A DNA stretch of 64,000 nucleotides from Patella vulgata. Lineage: Eukaryota; Mollusca; Gastropoda; Patellidae. The stretch is taken from assembly GCF_932274485.2 (NCBI RefSeq), contig NC_065879.2:60905459-60969458 (forward strand), read 5' to 3'. The translations under genes and the position numbers were made by a program. Each line of letters starts with the position of its first letter. Position 1 is the stretch's first letter. Shown one piece after another: positions 47,945 through 58,521 of the stretch. Under the pieces are notes generated by a model, which searched no databases, was not told the DNA's origin, and worked only from the letters and a program-made list of their open reading frames with translations.

Positions 47945-49233
47945 TACTCTTTAAAAAAAAGTAGGGGGTTTTCAGAAACAATACAAAACTGCGGAAATGC
48001 ACTGCTGTTTTTATTAGAGGTAACCAGTGTATACACATGAACATAAACAGTTCATATGGGCGGCTTATCTGACGGCCCCATTTCACTCGCAAAGAGATGC
48101 ACTGTCAAAAGTGAAAATGGACGTTTTTTATTTTTGTCTTAATAATGAGTAATCCACCAATCCTCAGACATTCAGCATTTCGTCGTGGCATGCTCCTAAT
48201 CAACTGCAGCGTTGTTGGGTGACGTTTACGTCGACGAACACGTCTCCCGATCATGTCCCAGACATGCTCTACTATAGGGGAAAGGTCAGGACTCACGACT
48301 TGCCAAGGCATATGGACAATATGGTGACGCTGGAGGTAGTCTTTCACGACACGAGCGCGGTGGGCACGGGCATTATCATCTTGAAAGATGAAACGTCGAC
48401 CTGCACGTTGGGCAAAGGGCAGAACTATCGGTGCCAGGATGTCGCCATGGTAGTACACACCAGTGACCCTTCCTTGAACAATATGCAAGTCCGTTCTGCC
48501 ACACATGGTGATTCCTCCCCACACCATAACAGACCCACCCCCGTATCTGTTTGCCATGTGCTGGCGAGTTAATGGAGGCACAACACGCGGTCGTCGCGCA
48601 TGCAAATGGGCTGCATGTAGCTGATTTCTAATCGTTTGGGGTGTAACTCGAATTCCTGTATCTTGGTACAAGTTTACAGAAAGCTGATTGACCGATTGTC
48701 CTCGATTTCGCAGGACCTGTGTACGAATGTATCGATCCTGGGCTTGTGTAGTGGCTCTAGGACGACCTGAACGAGGTCTATCATCAGCATTGTGTGTTTG
48801 TTGGTACCAGTTCCACAGTCTGCTGATCACAGACTGTGACACATAAAGCATGTTGGCTACTGCTCGCTGTGTAGAACCCATTTGAAGCATGTTGAAGGCG
48901 TCTCATTGCAAATTAAACGTAACACACTAAAGCAAAGATACGTTAAACAGTAAATCTTATGCAAGAATCGATAGGAAAGCAAACATGGATAGGATAAACC
49001 AGCACGCGGCAGTTTTCATCAACCCTTCCTTGAAGTGTCAAATTTGACAATGAACCCCTCCCACGTGTATGGCGCTATTGCGTGTCGCAGGTGCAGCTCA
49101 GTGGTTATGTTGGGGCGACAAGTTCTTCATTTGTGAACATACTCTCAAAGCATGTCAAGTGTCCATGACTATTTATCATCACAACCTGCATAGGTATTTG
49201 CATTTCAATACCCCCTACTTTTTTTGAAGAGTA
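47945..49233 (-). mobile_element. Tc1-like DNA transposon with precise ends
   Basis: Terminal inverted repeats TACTCTTTAAAAAAAAGTAG (left) and TACTCTTCAAAAAAAGTAG (right, complement) bound a 1289-bp element. TA dinucleotides flank it (47943-47944, 49234-49235), and the flanks rejoin to restore the interrupted 150-bp array monomer, which proves the insertion. The transposase lies on the minus strand (48105-48890), starting MLQMGSTQRAVANMLYVSQS. The family is the IS630/Tc1/mariner group, which inserts at TA. Confidence 0.92.
48105..48890 (-). pseudogene. Tc1-like transposase, internally deleted
   Basis: About 261 residues. An N-terminal helix-turn-helix region (residues 1-55) and a GRPR linker are followed by a second HTH region (to about 105). 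The text then jumps from LTRQHMANR to YGGGSVMVWGGI, so the segment carrying the first catalytic Asp (usually FSDES) is missing. The second Asp (FQDDNARAH) and the Glu (EHVWD) remain. One extra Val sits in SPIVEHVWD, so 35 rather than 34 residues separate Asp and Glu. It cannot be an active enzyme as read. It may still have been mobilised in trans, since the terminal repeats are intact. Confidence 0.9.
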
Positions 49234-49555
49234 TATTTATACACTGTGTTTACGCCTATATATAATCGTTTCGATTGACTTTAGGTTGATACACTGAGTT
49301 TAACGTCTTGAGACGAACAAGTATATTGATTTTCAATGATTTTTGATAAATTGAACAGCTTAAATCCATTATATTAAATGTTTTGTATACTTAACCGTTA
49401 GCATGGGCCAAAAAAAAAATTTCAATGATTTTCTGATAATTACTTAATGAGTTGTTACTCTTAATCAGATTTTAATGTATTATAAATGTTTTATTACCGA
49501 CAAAAGTACAAATATGTGACAACTCTTGTTGACTGCCCGGAGTTGTTACTCTTAA

Positions 49556-50325
49556 AGATACATTATGTAAGATTTAGATAAAGAGCTAGCCATTCTTGCT
49601 ATAATAGTTCGAAAATAGATAATGTAAAATGAATAATTTGAAAATTTCATTCAAATTACTCTATTGCGAATGAGGATATTAGCCTTTGAAGGTTTGACAA
49701 GACGTGTGCAGTAATTTCAACCACCGTACTGGTTATTCGAAGCCAAGTCTCGCTCCTCCAATTTTATCTTAAATCAAAATATGGCTGAACTGTTCTAATC
49801 TATTTAATATCGGAGTAATCCGATGCCATCAAGTTAATTAATGTCTAATTAAACATGCATTATGCAAGAGCAAAATCTGCTTATTACAAGTCTTTCTTTA
49901 GGCCTGAAATGTTATCTAAATTATCAATTAGACATTATTTAACTTATCCAGACCATAATAAACTCTCGATGTCAAGGCTAGCCTTCGATGTTGGCTGGAT
50001 TAGATTCCTATATTCCGCTAACGGCTATTGATAATTAAATCAATAAAAGTGGATAATCGAGACTATGCTGTTTATATTAATGATTTAAGTAATGATGACC
50101 GAGACTATGCAAAAATTTCACCCGCTTCTTTCTCGGCTCATAGTGGATCAATTTGACTGAAATTTTCAGCAAATTACCTTTACACTATCTAGTTTTTAAC
50201 TATTATAGCGAGAACTGCCATCTCTTTATCTTATCTCCCATAATGTATCTTTAATAATTTAGAAAGCATTTCAGGCCTAAAGAAATACCTGCAATAGGCA
50301 GATTTAGTTCTTACATAATGTATGT
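49556..50325 (-). mobile_element. TTAA MITE family E, outer copy interrupted by another E copy
   Basis: The ends read AGATACATTATG and, in complement, ACATACATTATG; TTAA flanks it at 49552-49555 and 50326-50329. The host sequence exists twice nearby: the uninterrupted copy (49450-49475) reads GTTGTTACTCTTAATCAGAT, and the interrupted copy has the MITE exactly at the TTAA. A complete plus-strand E copy (49853-50250) is inserted inside. TTAA targeting is the rule for piggyBac-type elements, but these ends lack the usual CCC start, so the superfamily is unsure. Confidence 0.88.
49853..50250 (+). mobile_element. TTAA MITE family E, inner copy
   Basis: A full-length copy of 398 bp with TTAA at 49849-49852 and 50251-50254. 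Removing it rejoins the outer copy as GTCTAATTAATAATTTAG, the family consensus. There is no ORF of note. Confidence 0.9.
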
Positions 50326-50457
50326 TTAATCAGATTTTAATGTATTATAAATGTTTCATTACCGACAAAAGTACAAGTATGGGACAACTCTTGTTGACTG
50401 CCCGGACGATTTACCTGCTGTGGGCGTATGTTTCGTTGCCTGGCAACCTATCTTTTA

Positions 50458-51254
50458 AATCGGATAAAAGATTATTTGGATTGGTTTGTGGATAAAGCTT
50501 TTACTAGAGCTTTCGGGAAAGGCAGAAACTTGATGGCCATTTACTCAGAAGATGCTAAATAAATGGATTATAAAACGTCGCAATGCCGACACTGTCGTTT
50601 TTGATAAAGAAAAGTTTCAAAACATAGACATTTTGTCATTGACAATGCCATATTTGAGATTGGGGATCAGATAATACAGCAAACTATTAGTTTTCCAATG
50701 GGAACTGACCCCGCCCCCATGAATTCTGTTTTCGGATCATACGCAAAAAACTGATTACAAAGTAGCTAAACTATACCTTCCGATACATGGCTGACATAAC
50801 AACTATTAATGATAACTTTCAACAAATATGGAAGTGAAATATATCCCCCGGAACTAATATTAAATAAAGAAAATCCTGGCAATATAAATGTATCTGTTCT
50901 TGACCTGGATATTAATGTATGTATAACTAACAATAAATTTAATGTCGGTATTTTCGACAAAACGGACAAATTTGGCTTTGAAGTAGTAAATTACACGTCA
51001 ATTTATAGTAACATAGCCTACAGGATGCCACATAGTGTTTTCTATTCACAGGCATTACGATTTTGACAATACGTAACGATAAAGAACTATTTCTCTCTAG
51101 AATAAAATCTCTTTATTTGAAGTGCACTGCCAAAGGCGGTACACAATTACACATTTTAAAAGAAATTTCGAAACTTCCATTTCTTCAACATACCAAATTT
51201 GACATTTCTTATAAGTATATAACCGACAACATATTGGATAATGATCTAATTTAA
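50458..51254 (+). pseudogene. Penelope-like element reverse-transcriptase relic
   Basis: The translation contains IGDQIIQQTISFPMGTDPAP (about 50660-50720), the QT-G-PMGT-CAP block typical of Penelope-type reverse transcriptases, followed by an IYPPELILNKEN-like block and VLDLDINV (about 50840-50930), the SYLDILL-like region of that family. Several breaks are present and both ends are missing. It starts directly after a hairpin-element left end (GTTGCCTGGCAACC, about 50440). Confidence 0.65.
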
Positions 51255-51926
51255 TATTTATTTAAAATTTTCTACAGTTTCCTAATTCTGTCTGGATTAG
51301 TGTGCCTATTGGTTATGTTCTGACATTTATCTGCCACATATTTTGTACTGACTTGCCCAATGGCCCACTGTCGTGGGGTCCCTTTCTTGTCACTAAGTTC
51401 ATTGTTCAGAGTTTGCTAGAGAACGATTTTCTGGGCTGGAAAGCGCGTTTGCGGCCGTCCAATTTTCACAATTTTCCGGGGGGAGGAGCAGTGACGGATC
51501 ATGATGAGGGCAACAGAGGCAATTTATGCCTTGACCCGGGCTCCGAAGGGGCCCGGCGATTTGGTGACAAAAATCGTGAGACATAGTAGCCTTTTTTTCG
51601 ATGAGTTTTGAAATTATTAGGTAGTTGATATCAGAAATGTTTCCATAACCCGAAATATTATTTCTGGTTGACAGGTAGCGGTTTTGTTCATTGTCCAATA
51701 TTTCCGTCGGGCCCCCGTTTCTCACTTAGCACCAGCTCGCTCGACAAGACCACCATATCAGGTCGAAATTTCAAAAAAAGAGGAGACCCCTGGGGTGTCA
51801 TTTTGTCACTAGGTTCCGGCAGTTACGCTGCCTCAGGGCCCGGCGACCTCATGATCCATCACTGGGGAGGACTCCGGTACCCCCCACCTCCTAAAAAGTT
51901 CACTGTACCTCCGCAGCCAGCATACT
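51255..51926. other. No gene recognised, GC-richer patch
   Basis: Contains two related GGGGCCCGGCGA-type patches (about 51545 and 51838) and overlapping short frames on both strands. It may be an unrecognised mobile element. Confidence 0.4.
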
Positions 51927-51934
51927 CCTCGCAG

Positions 51935-53299
51935 CAGGGCTCACACTGGCTTTCGATTTTTTTCCGCCAAAATGGATGATAATTTTTATATAAAAAAAAA
52001 TGTTCATATTTTTTTCCGCCAACTGGAATATAATAAGTTAGGCTTATTATAAGACAATTACTGATATATACAATACAATATACAACAACTTTAAAAATCT
52101 GTCTTTACATAACAGATTAGCTAAGTTTGGATTTAATAAGATCAGATTTTATTTTTGGTGACGTTCGTCTATTTGAACACCGTACCGTAATGGTATCAGC
52201 ATTTGAATCCCTGGTAGAATGGTATAAATTTCAATTATATTTGTGAAGAGATGCTTACAATATACCGGTACCCGTCGTTAACTATTCGAGCATTTTGGCG
52301 ACGGTAATATGATACAAATGGCGAACTGTTTTTCTCGCTCAAGAATGGTCACTATTCAACTCGTTCTTACGTTTTCGATCTATGGTGATATTATAATTTG
52401 AAATATTGTTATCCGATAGGCATGCTTGTATTTTTTACATGACGTTTATGAAGCCACTCTAAACAAATTCAGCTATCAAAATATTTAATTCTCTTCGCAA
52501 GGAACATTCGGCCATTTTGATTACATGTATTATCATTTTTTCTTTTACCGAAACGAAACATCAAATAATCACCGCTTGGATTAATCATTAGGAGTAAATT
52601 GTGACTTGACAGGCGTAGCCGTGAAATATATATTGGAGGGGGGGGGGGGTCCGCAAGCCTAACCCCTAAACCTTTTTAAAAACCCCTAAAAAATATAAAC
52701 AAACACCATGTGGCCATGCTGTCTACACAACTCGTTTGCTGATTGGCCCAGACACCGCCAACGTGGCTGGCTGAGCGGGCGATAAATATTTGGTTTAGGC
52801 GATATAAGTTTTGGGGTACCTACATGCGATTCACTCTGATAAGTGGCAGAAAAAAAATAACAAAATATTACTGACAGACTAACTAGACACAATTTTATGG
52901 AACACAGTTACTTTTCACTACACTCATGTTTCCAGGATGATTCTCTTTGTGTTTTATTTTAGCAATGTAAACCATATTGGGATATGTACAGGTTTTATAC
53001 AGATAGAATCTTAACTAATCCTAATAATTGTTGTAAATAAATAGGAGTTAGGGCCTACTATGTAAATTTGGGGGGGTCCAAATATATTCAGCCCCCCCCC
53101 CCCCCCAGACGCCCATGTATCCCGCCATGTGATTGAACTCAATAATGATTAAACCAGGATAAATACGGATTAGAATTTCCGCCAGTTCTAAAAAAGAATC
53201 GCCAGTACCAGCAAAATTATCGCCAAAATCAAATTTTAATCGCCACTTTCATATCTTTATCGCAAATTGCGACTTTGGCGACCGACAGTGTGAGCCCTG
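51935..53299. mobile_element. Non-autonomous hAT-like element with 8-bp target duplication
   Basis: Terminal inverted repeat CAGGGCTCACACTG at both ends. The 8-bp direct repeat CCTCGCAG flanks it exactly (51927-51934, 53300-53307); 8-bp duplications are the hAT hallmark. Subterminal CGCCA motifs recur near both ends (for example 52015 and 53170-53280), resembling transposase-binding repeats. It is 1365 bp with no transposase ORF. Two long poly-G/C runs (52636-52650, 53091-53106) lie inside. Confidence 0.85.
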
Positions 53300-53388
53300 C
53301 CTCGCAGTGTTTCGTTTAATTAGACCTAATCCCACTTAACACTGCAAATTTCTGTTCCAAATTATGACTGGCCAATAGTCCCATTAAG

Positions 53389-53934
53389 TATTGTTTAATG
53401 GTCGAGAGCGAGACATTAAGTAATATATTGTAACAACATGAGGGCCGTAGGCCCGAATGTTTTTACAATATATTACGCAATGTCGTAAGCTCGAGACCAT
53501 TAAACATCTTAAAATACTGACACTCCGCACGAGCTTTTACGTCACACTAGTCCAATATCTCACTGGTATGAATAAAGTACTATTGGCAAGTTGCCCGTAC
53601 GATTATTTGAAATAATGGTACGCCAACATCAAAGGGTGACGTCACATCTGTATTTTAACAACTATTAAAATACAGATGTGACGTCACCCTTTGATGTTGG
53701 CGTACCATTATTTCAAATAATCGTACGGGCAACTTGCCAATAGTACTTTATTCATACCAGTGAGATATTGGACTAGTGTGACGTAAAAGCTCGTGCGGAG
53801 TGTCAGTATTTTAAGATGTTTAATGGTCTCGAGCTTACGACATTGCGTAATATATTGTAAAAACATTCGGGCCTACGGCCCTCATGTTGTTACAATCTAT
53901 TACTTAATATCTCGCTCTCGACCATTAAACAATA
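53389..53934. repeat. Near-perfect 546-bp palindrome (foldback MITE)
   Basis: Two arms of about 270 bp meet at 53661/53662 with a loop of only a few bases. By eye only two mismatches separate the arms and there are no indels. Each arm contains a smaller imperfect palindrome around GGGCCGTAGGCCC, flanked by TAATATATTGTAA and its complement. The ends read TTGTTTAATGG and may be flanked by TA. There is no coding sequence. The identity of the arms implies either recent arrival or recent copying of one arm from the other. Confidence 0.93.
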
Positions 53935-54150
53935 CATAGCTAACTGCGTAACAATATCATTACGCTTTAAAAAGAGCTCCAAATTGGACCAAATATGTTA
54001 CGTGACGACTCACGATTTTATTATTCCCAATTAACCAGTGCATAGCAGAATAATGTAGAAAAACTAATTGTGTGACAAACGAGGCTATCAACACCGGATA
54101 CAATGTAAACAATACTGTTTGGAGACGAATGATACTTTCACCGCTATTAA

Positions 54151-54614
54151 AGGTGCTAAATCGCTAACATTTGGGACTTAGAAATTGACAAAAGGGAGTC
54201 GCAAGGCATATAATACTGTAATATGAATGTATATAAACTGATTTACATTCAATGGTTTCCGTTTTTACTCCAATTTCTAATCAGTTATGTTCGGCGAAAT
54301 AAGCCAGCAGTTTCAAGCGAGTGCAAATTTCTAGCGTCTGGTTATTCCAGTCTACATACGCCGTTTGATTTGGTGCAATGTGTCTAGCCTCGTCCCTCGA
54401 GTCTCTTGATACAACTGGGGCTGAAGCGCATTATGGTACACGATTCGTGTACCAATGGTAAAATGTTTATTTTGTCTTAAATATTGGATATCAAAAGCTC
54501 ATCTTTTTCCGGTAAGATCACAACATGAATGTTGATTTAATTTGACAAATAAATCGTGTTTTCAATGTTGAAGATTTTGGATGATATTGACTTAAGAGAC
54601 TTTAATTAGCTACT
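54151..54614 (+). mobile_element. TTAA MITE family F, complete copy
   Basis: 464 bp with TTAA at 54147-54150 and 54615-54618. Same order as the copy at 23002 in opposite orientation, including the GGTACACGATTCGTGTACC centre (about 54436). Confidence 0.85.
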
Positions 54615-55003
54615 TTAATACCTTAAATTACTGTCCAAAGTTTTAGGGAAGATCCCAGATTAAACATATTATGCAAGAGCTAAATATGTCTATTGCAGGC
54701 CTTTCTTTAGGCCTGAAATGTTATATAAATTATTAATTAGAAATAAATAAACCTATCCAGGCCATAATCAACTCTAAATGGCATCGCTAGCCTGCGATCT
54801 TTACTGGATTATGAGCCGATTTACTGCACAAATTTCCTTCACGATTAAATGGATAATCGAGACTTTGCTGTTTATTGTACTGACTTTTGTAATGATGATC
54901 AAGGCTAGCCGGAAATTTCAACGGCCTAGTTCTCGGTTCATAGTGGATCAATTTGAATGAAATTTTCAGTAAATTACCTTTACATTATCTAGTTTTTAAC
55001 TAT

Positions 55004-56148
55004 ACGGAGCGCCATGGAAAACGCATCACTTAGTTTTTCGTATAACAAAATGATCCTGTAAACATATCTTATTTATTTTGCTTCTTCTGTGAACAATATT
55101 CAAATGGGAACACAGCAATAACAACACATTTGTACACTTATGGATGTTTAATCTGTAATCAACGGTACAAAGTCAAGAGGGGTCGAAACCAAAAGTACAA
55201 CACAGATGTCAGTAGCGCGTGTGTCCTCTACGGGCTCTTACGCACGCTGTGCAGCGACGTCGCATGGAATTAACCAATGTTTGAAAGAAGGCCTGGGGCA
55301 AATTGTTCCATTCTTGGACAAGAGCGGCTTCTAAAGCAGCAATGGTGTGCATCTGTGGTCTCCGATACAGGCGGCGTCCAATCTCATCCCAGACATGTTC
55401 TATCGGTGCCATCAGCGTGATAAAGATGAAAGCGACTCTCATCACTGAAGAGCACACTTTGCCAGTCTACTCTTCTCCATGTCTGGTGTCCTTGAGCCCA
55501 TACCAAACGCTGCTGACGGTGATGATTCCTGAGGACAGCTCCAACACAAGTTCGTCGTGCACGGAGTCCTACTTCTCTTAGACGACGTCTTCCGACGAGT
55601 GCTGCACCTGTTTGAGTCGCTGGGCGGAATCTGCCACACAGATGAGTGACCCGGATGTAGCGGTCTTGAGTCTGGGTTGTAACGCGTTGTGGACCAGGAC
55701 GTTGACGGTCACGTGTCGATCCAGTAACTCGAACATGTTCCACCAACCTTACATTAGTGGACTGATGACAATTGAAGTGTCTGGCAATAGCAAGTGTAGC
55801 CATGCCGGCTCTGGACATTCCCATGGCTTCATTCTGTCTCTAGCTCGATTCCTTCACACGTCCAACAACAAATTACGACAGATTGACGTTTCACAGTTCA
55901 TGTACTGCCGATTAAGTTGAAATCATGCTTTTAAAGGGCTCACACACAATGCTGCACGTGAATATTGTGTTTTTCATGTGCATCTCGTGCTTTTTTTTTT
56001 TTTTGCACACGGGCCGATATTTTTTGAGTTTGGGAGCATTGTGTGAAACAATAGTTCATAGTATTGTATAATATTATACATACAAAACCACCTAGTAATA
56101 AAACATTTGGGGGGAAAAAAAGTGATGCGTTTTCCATGGCGCTCAGTA
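55004..56148 (-). mobile_element. Second Tc1-like transposon, inserted in a TTAA MITE
   Basis: The ends read TACGGAGCGCCATGGAAAAC and, in complement, TACTGAGCGCCATGGAAAAC; the inverted repeat extends about 35 bp. TA duplications lie at 55002-55003 and 56149-56150. Removing the 1145-bp element restores the MITE consensus (TTTTTAACTATTATAG), as in the uninterrupted copy near 50190. It is a different family from the element at 47945. Confidence 0.92.
55209..55824 (-). pseudogene. Tc1-like transposase relic, middle deleted
   Basis: The N-terminal part (55384-55824, starting MGMSRAGMATLAIARHFNCH) has the HTH region, GPQRVTT and the first catalytic Asp in LFSDESRFHLYHADG. The C-terminal part (to 55209) resumes at APIEHVWDEIGRRL with the catalytic Glu. 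The stretch between them, including the second Asp (DDNA block), is missing, and the two parts lie in different frames. The transposase is inactive while the ends are intact, a typical non-autonomous derivative. Confidence 0.88.
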
Positions 56149-56202
56149 TATTATAGTGAGAAATGCCAACTCGTTATCGAGTCTCCCATAATGTATCTTT
56201 AA

Positions 56203-56913
56203 AAGAAGGGCCGTCATGTTGCTGTACTTGGGATAAATTTGATTGAACGGGAAGAATAGACACTCAGAAGCCCATACAGCAATGGCCAGAGGACCATTGC
56301 TTCAGGAATATGCCCTATATACGGCTTTGTGCACACTGCTATCTTTCGAGACGGTTTATATTTTTCTTAGTTTTGTTTTTTCTCTGTTTTTGTGGTAAAT
56401 GGAACATAGAAACCGTAATTCTATTGAGTACTTAAAAGGTTTCTCACTTAACATAGAACATTTAGTTTTAGACTACTTTGTAGGCCTACAGATAATTTTT
56501 ACTTCAATGTGTTTACACAAGGGCGTAAATGTGGGGGTGTGTGGGCGAATAAAAGTTGTGACCTGTAGACATTTTCATAAAAATGTTTCTGCTATTTTGT
56601 ACAGACCAACATCCAATAAACTGCAGCTATCAAGACAGTGTAGCCTAGGACATCGTAAAAGGCTTATTATTAACCAAGTTGTAACCATTTAACAGACAAA
56701 ATCTTTACATATTACACAATTTTTTTTATTGCATTTTTTTTTTATGATTTGTAACAAAATGACACTTTAATGAATCCTGCCTCATAGTTTTTGGTACAAA
56801 TTTTACGCCCACAATAAATATAGAATTCTCATCTTGATCTCACTCCTTGGTTCTGAACAATTTTAATTTAAGGTTCAGTTTCATTTTTGATAGATCGCTT
56901 ACAGCATCTCAGA
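56203..56913. other. No gene seen
   Basis: A 97-residue plus-strand frame (56399-56692) has no recognisable family and no splice or promoter support. Confidence 0.5.
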
Positions 56914-57308
56914 GACAGCCTGCCAGGCAATGAAACATGTCCACAGTCGCCAAGTCTTCCATAAAAGTTGTTGCATATTTATTCTGATGTAATTAATGGT
57001 AGCCTTTACACGACACTATAAACTGATTAAGAGTAACAACCTATGAGGTAATTATCATTATAGGAATGAATAACCCCACGACTAAGCCACAACCATTGAT
57101 AAGAGTAACAGTAATTGTTTAGCTTATGTACCAGTAATCAATAATAAATTTAGCTATTTGAAAATGATCAGGTTTCTTCTGGTAACCATAAACACCGCAT
57201 GAATTTCACATCAAGGGGTGATAACATAAAGAGTTTCCACAAGCAATTGTGGATGACGGATGGACATGGGCGAAGACAATATATAATCAATGTGGGTGTT
57301 TAAAATTA
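56914..57308 (+). mobile_element. Short hairpin-ended element with almost no array
   Basis: Left end GCCTGCCAGGCAATGAAAC, right end CAATTGTGGATGACGGATGG followed by a degraded hairpin. Only about 395 bp long. Part of its interior (CCACGACTAAGCCACAACC) matches the left-end fragment at 17389-17560. Confidence 0.65.
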
Positions 57309-58340
57309 TCAAAACACTTGAATTTTATCCCAATATATATAAGAAAAGATCTGTGCATCCATCATTATAAAACTTTCTTGATTCATACTTTGTGAGATAT
57401 AACCATCAAGATAATATATATCTCGCAATGGACCAATGTGGCTCCTCGAGAATTGTCAACCCTATGGATGAAATCAGTTGAGCATACTATAAATAAATTT
57501 TTATCCCTGTACAAATTACAATCTACAGAAAAGATATTACTTTTTAATAAAAACAAATGACATCACCTTTTTATTTCTAATATAAGTTATGACTTTTAAA
57601 ACAATCCAGTGTTGCAATGGTTATCAGGAACTGAGATCTGCTTTATTTCATACACCCTGATTTTCAACAGATTCTTACAAAAAACACAACACATATACAA
57701 ACTAAATGAAAGTGTTTGATTGGATAAAAATTTACAGGATTGAAGAAAGTGAAATGGGGTTTATCGTCCTACTGACAAAATTGAACCAATGTTCTCTAAA
57801 TATTTAAGTAATCTCTGAAATATTTATATATTTGTCACAATCCGTTTGTGTAGATCATTAACATTTGACAACAGTATAGCGCACATTTTGTTCAAAAACA
57901 GCATTAATTATAATTTATTAACGGTTCACTTGCGTAGTTTGGTATTACTTAAAACAATTTATATAATGCTATGAGCACAAAAAGAAATCAGTAACAGTAA
58001 TATTATAATACCAATAAAGGTTTTCAATGTCTTAAAATAAAGATCTTTCATTCTTATTTCAAACATAAAAAATCCAAGTCAATTGTGCAATTAATATGTT
58101 GAAATAAATAGAACATGTACAAGTGTCAATACATTGTTAAGTCCCCCAAACTTGCATTTCTCTAATCCATAGACCTATTAACTTAAAATAAGGTTATCAT
58201 TATCCATCGTTGGGCCATCCATAAGCACTCAATAATAGCTGTTTCTTTGATCTAGACTGTCAGACTTGCCTTACTCTGCTATGCAGAATCTTTAAATACA
58301 TGTAGTTGGTTCTTTTGTTTAACCCTGTACATATAGGTCT
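57309..58340. other. No gene seen, downstream of the acidic-protein gene
   Basis: AT-rich, with one SINE 2 tail remnant (57745-57790). Part may be 3' UTR of the minus-strand gene if distal polyadenylation is used. Confidence 0.5.
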
Positions 58341-58521
58341 GTACTTTATTTTATTTTGAGGATATAAACATTCAAGATGTGGGAATGTCTATTCTTCCTT
58401 GCTACTGTTAAAGTCATGATACTGAGGCATGTATGAAATAAGTGGGCGTATCCTAGTTAAAATGAAATGAAAGGTGATTGGTTGATAGTTATGATTAATG
58501 GATGATAATTTATTCATTATT

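Larger units (their letters stand above)
46255..50457 (-). mobile_element. Type B array element broken up by four nested insertions
   Basis: Pieces of the same array: 46255-46423, 46798-47010, 47738-47944, 49234-49551, and the left end 50330-50457 with GTTGCCTGGCAACC. Between them lie SINE 2 (46424), MITE F with SINE 1 (47011), a Tc1-like element (47945) and the double MITE E (49556). Each insertion has its own target duplication. The last 110 bp before the left end occurs twice (about 49450 and 50325 onward), a tandem duplication older than the MITE insertion. Confidence 0.8.
54664..56198 (+). mobile_element. TTAA MITE family E split by a Tc1-like element
   Basis: Left end ACATATTATGCAAGAG after TTAA (54660-54663); right end CCCATAATGTATCT before TTAA (56199-56202). 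The Tc1-like element 55004-56148 is inserted near its right end. Confidence 0.88.

Noticed and set aside
48219-48572. 117-residue plus-strand frame
   Set aside because: Antisense to the Tc1-like transposase; composition follows from the opposite strand.
56399-56692. 97-residue frame starting MEHRNRNSIEYL
   Set aside because: No recognisable motif, no splice or promoter context, and AT-rich codon use like the surrounding DNA.
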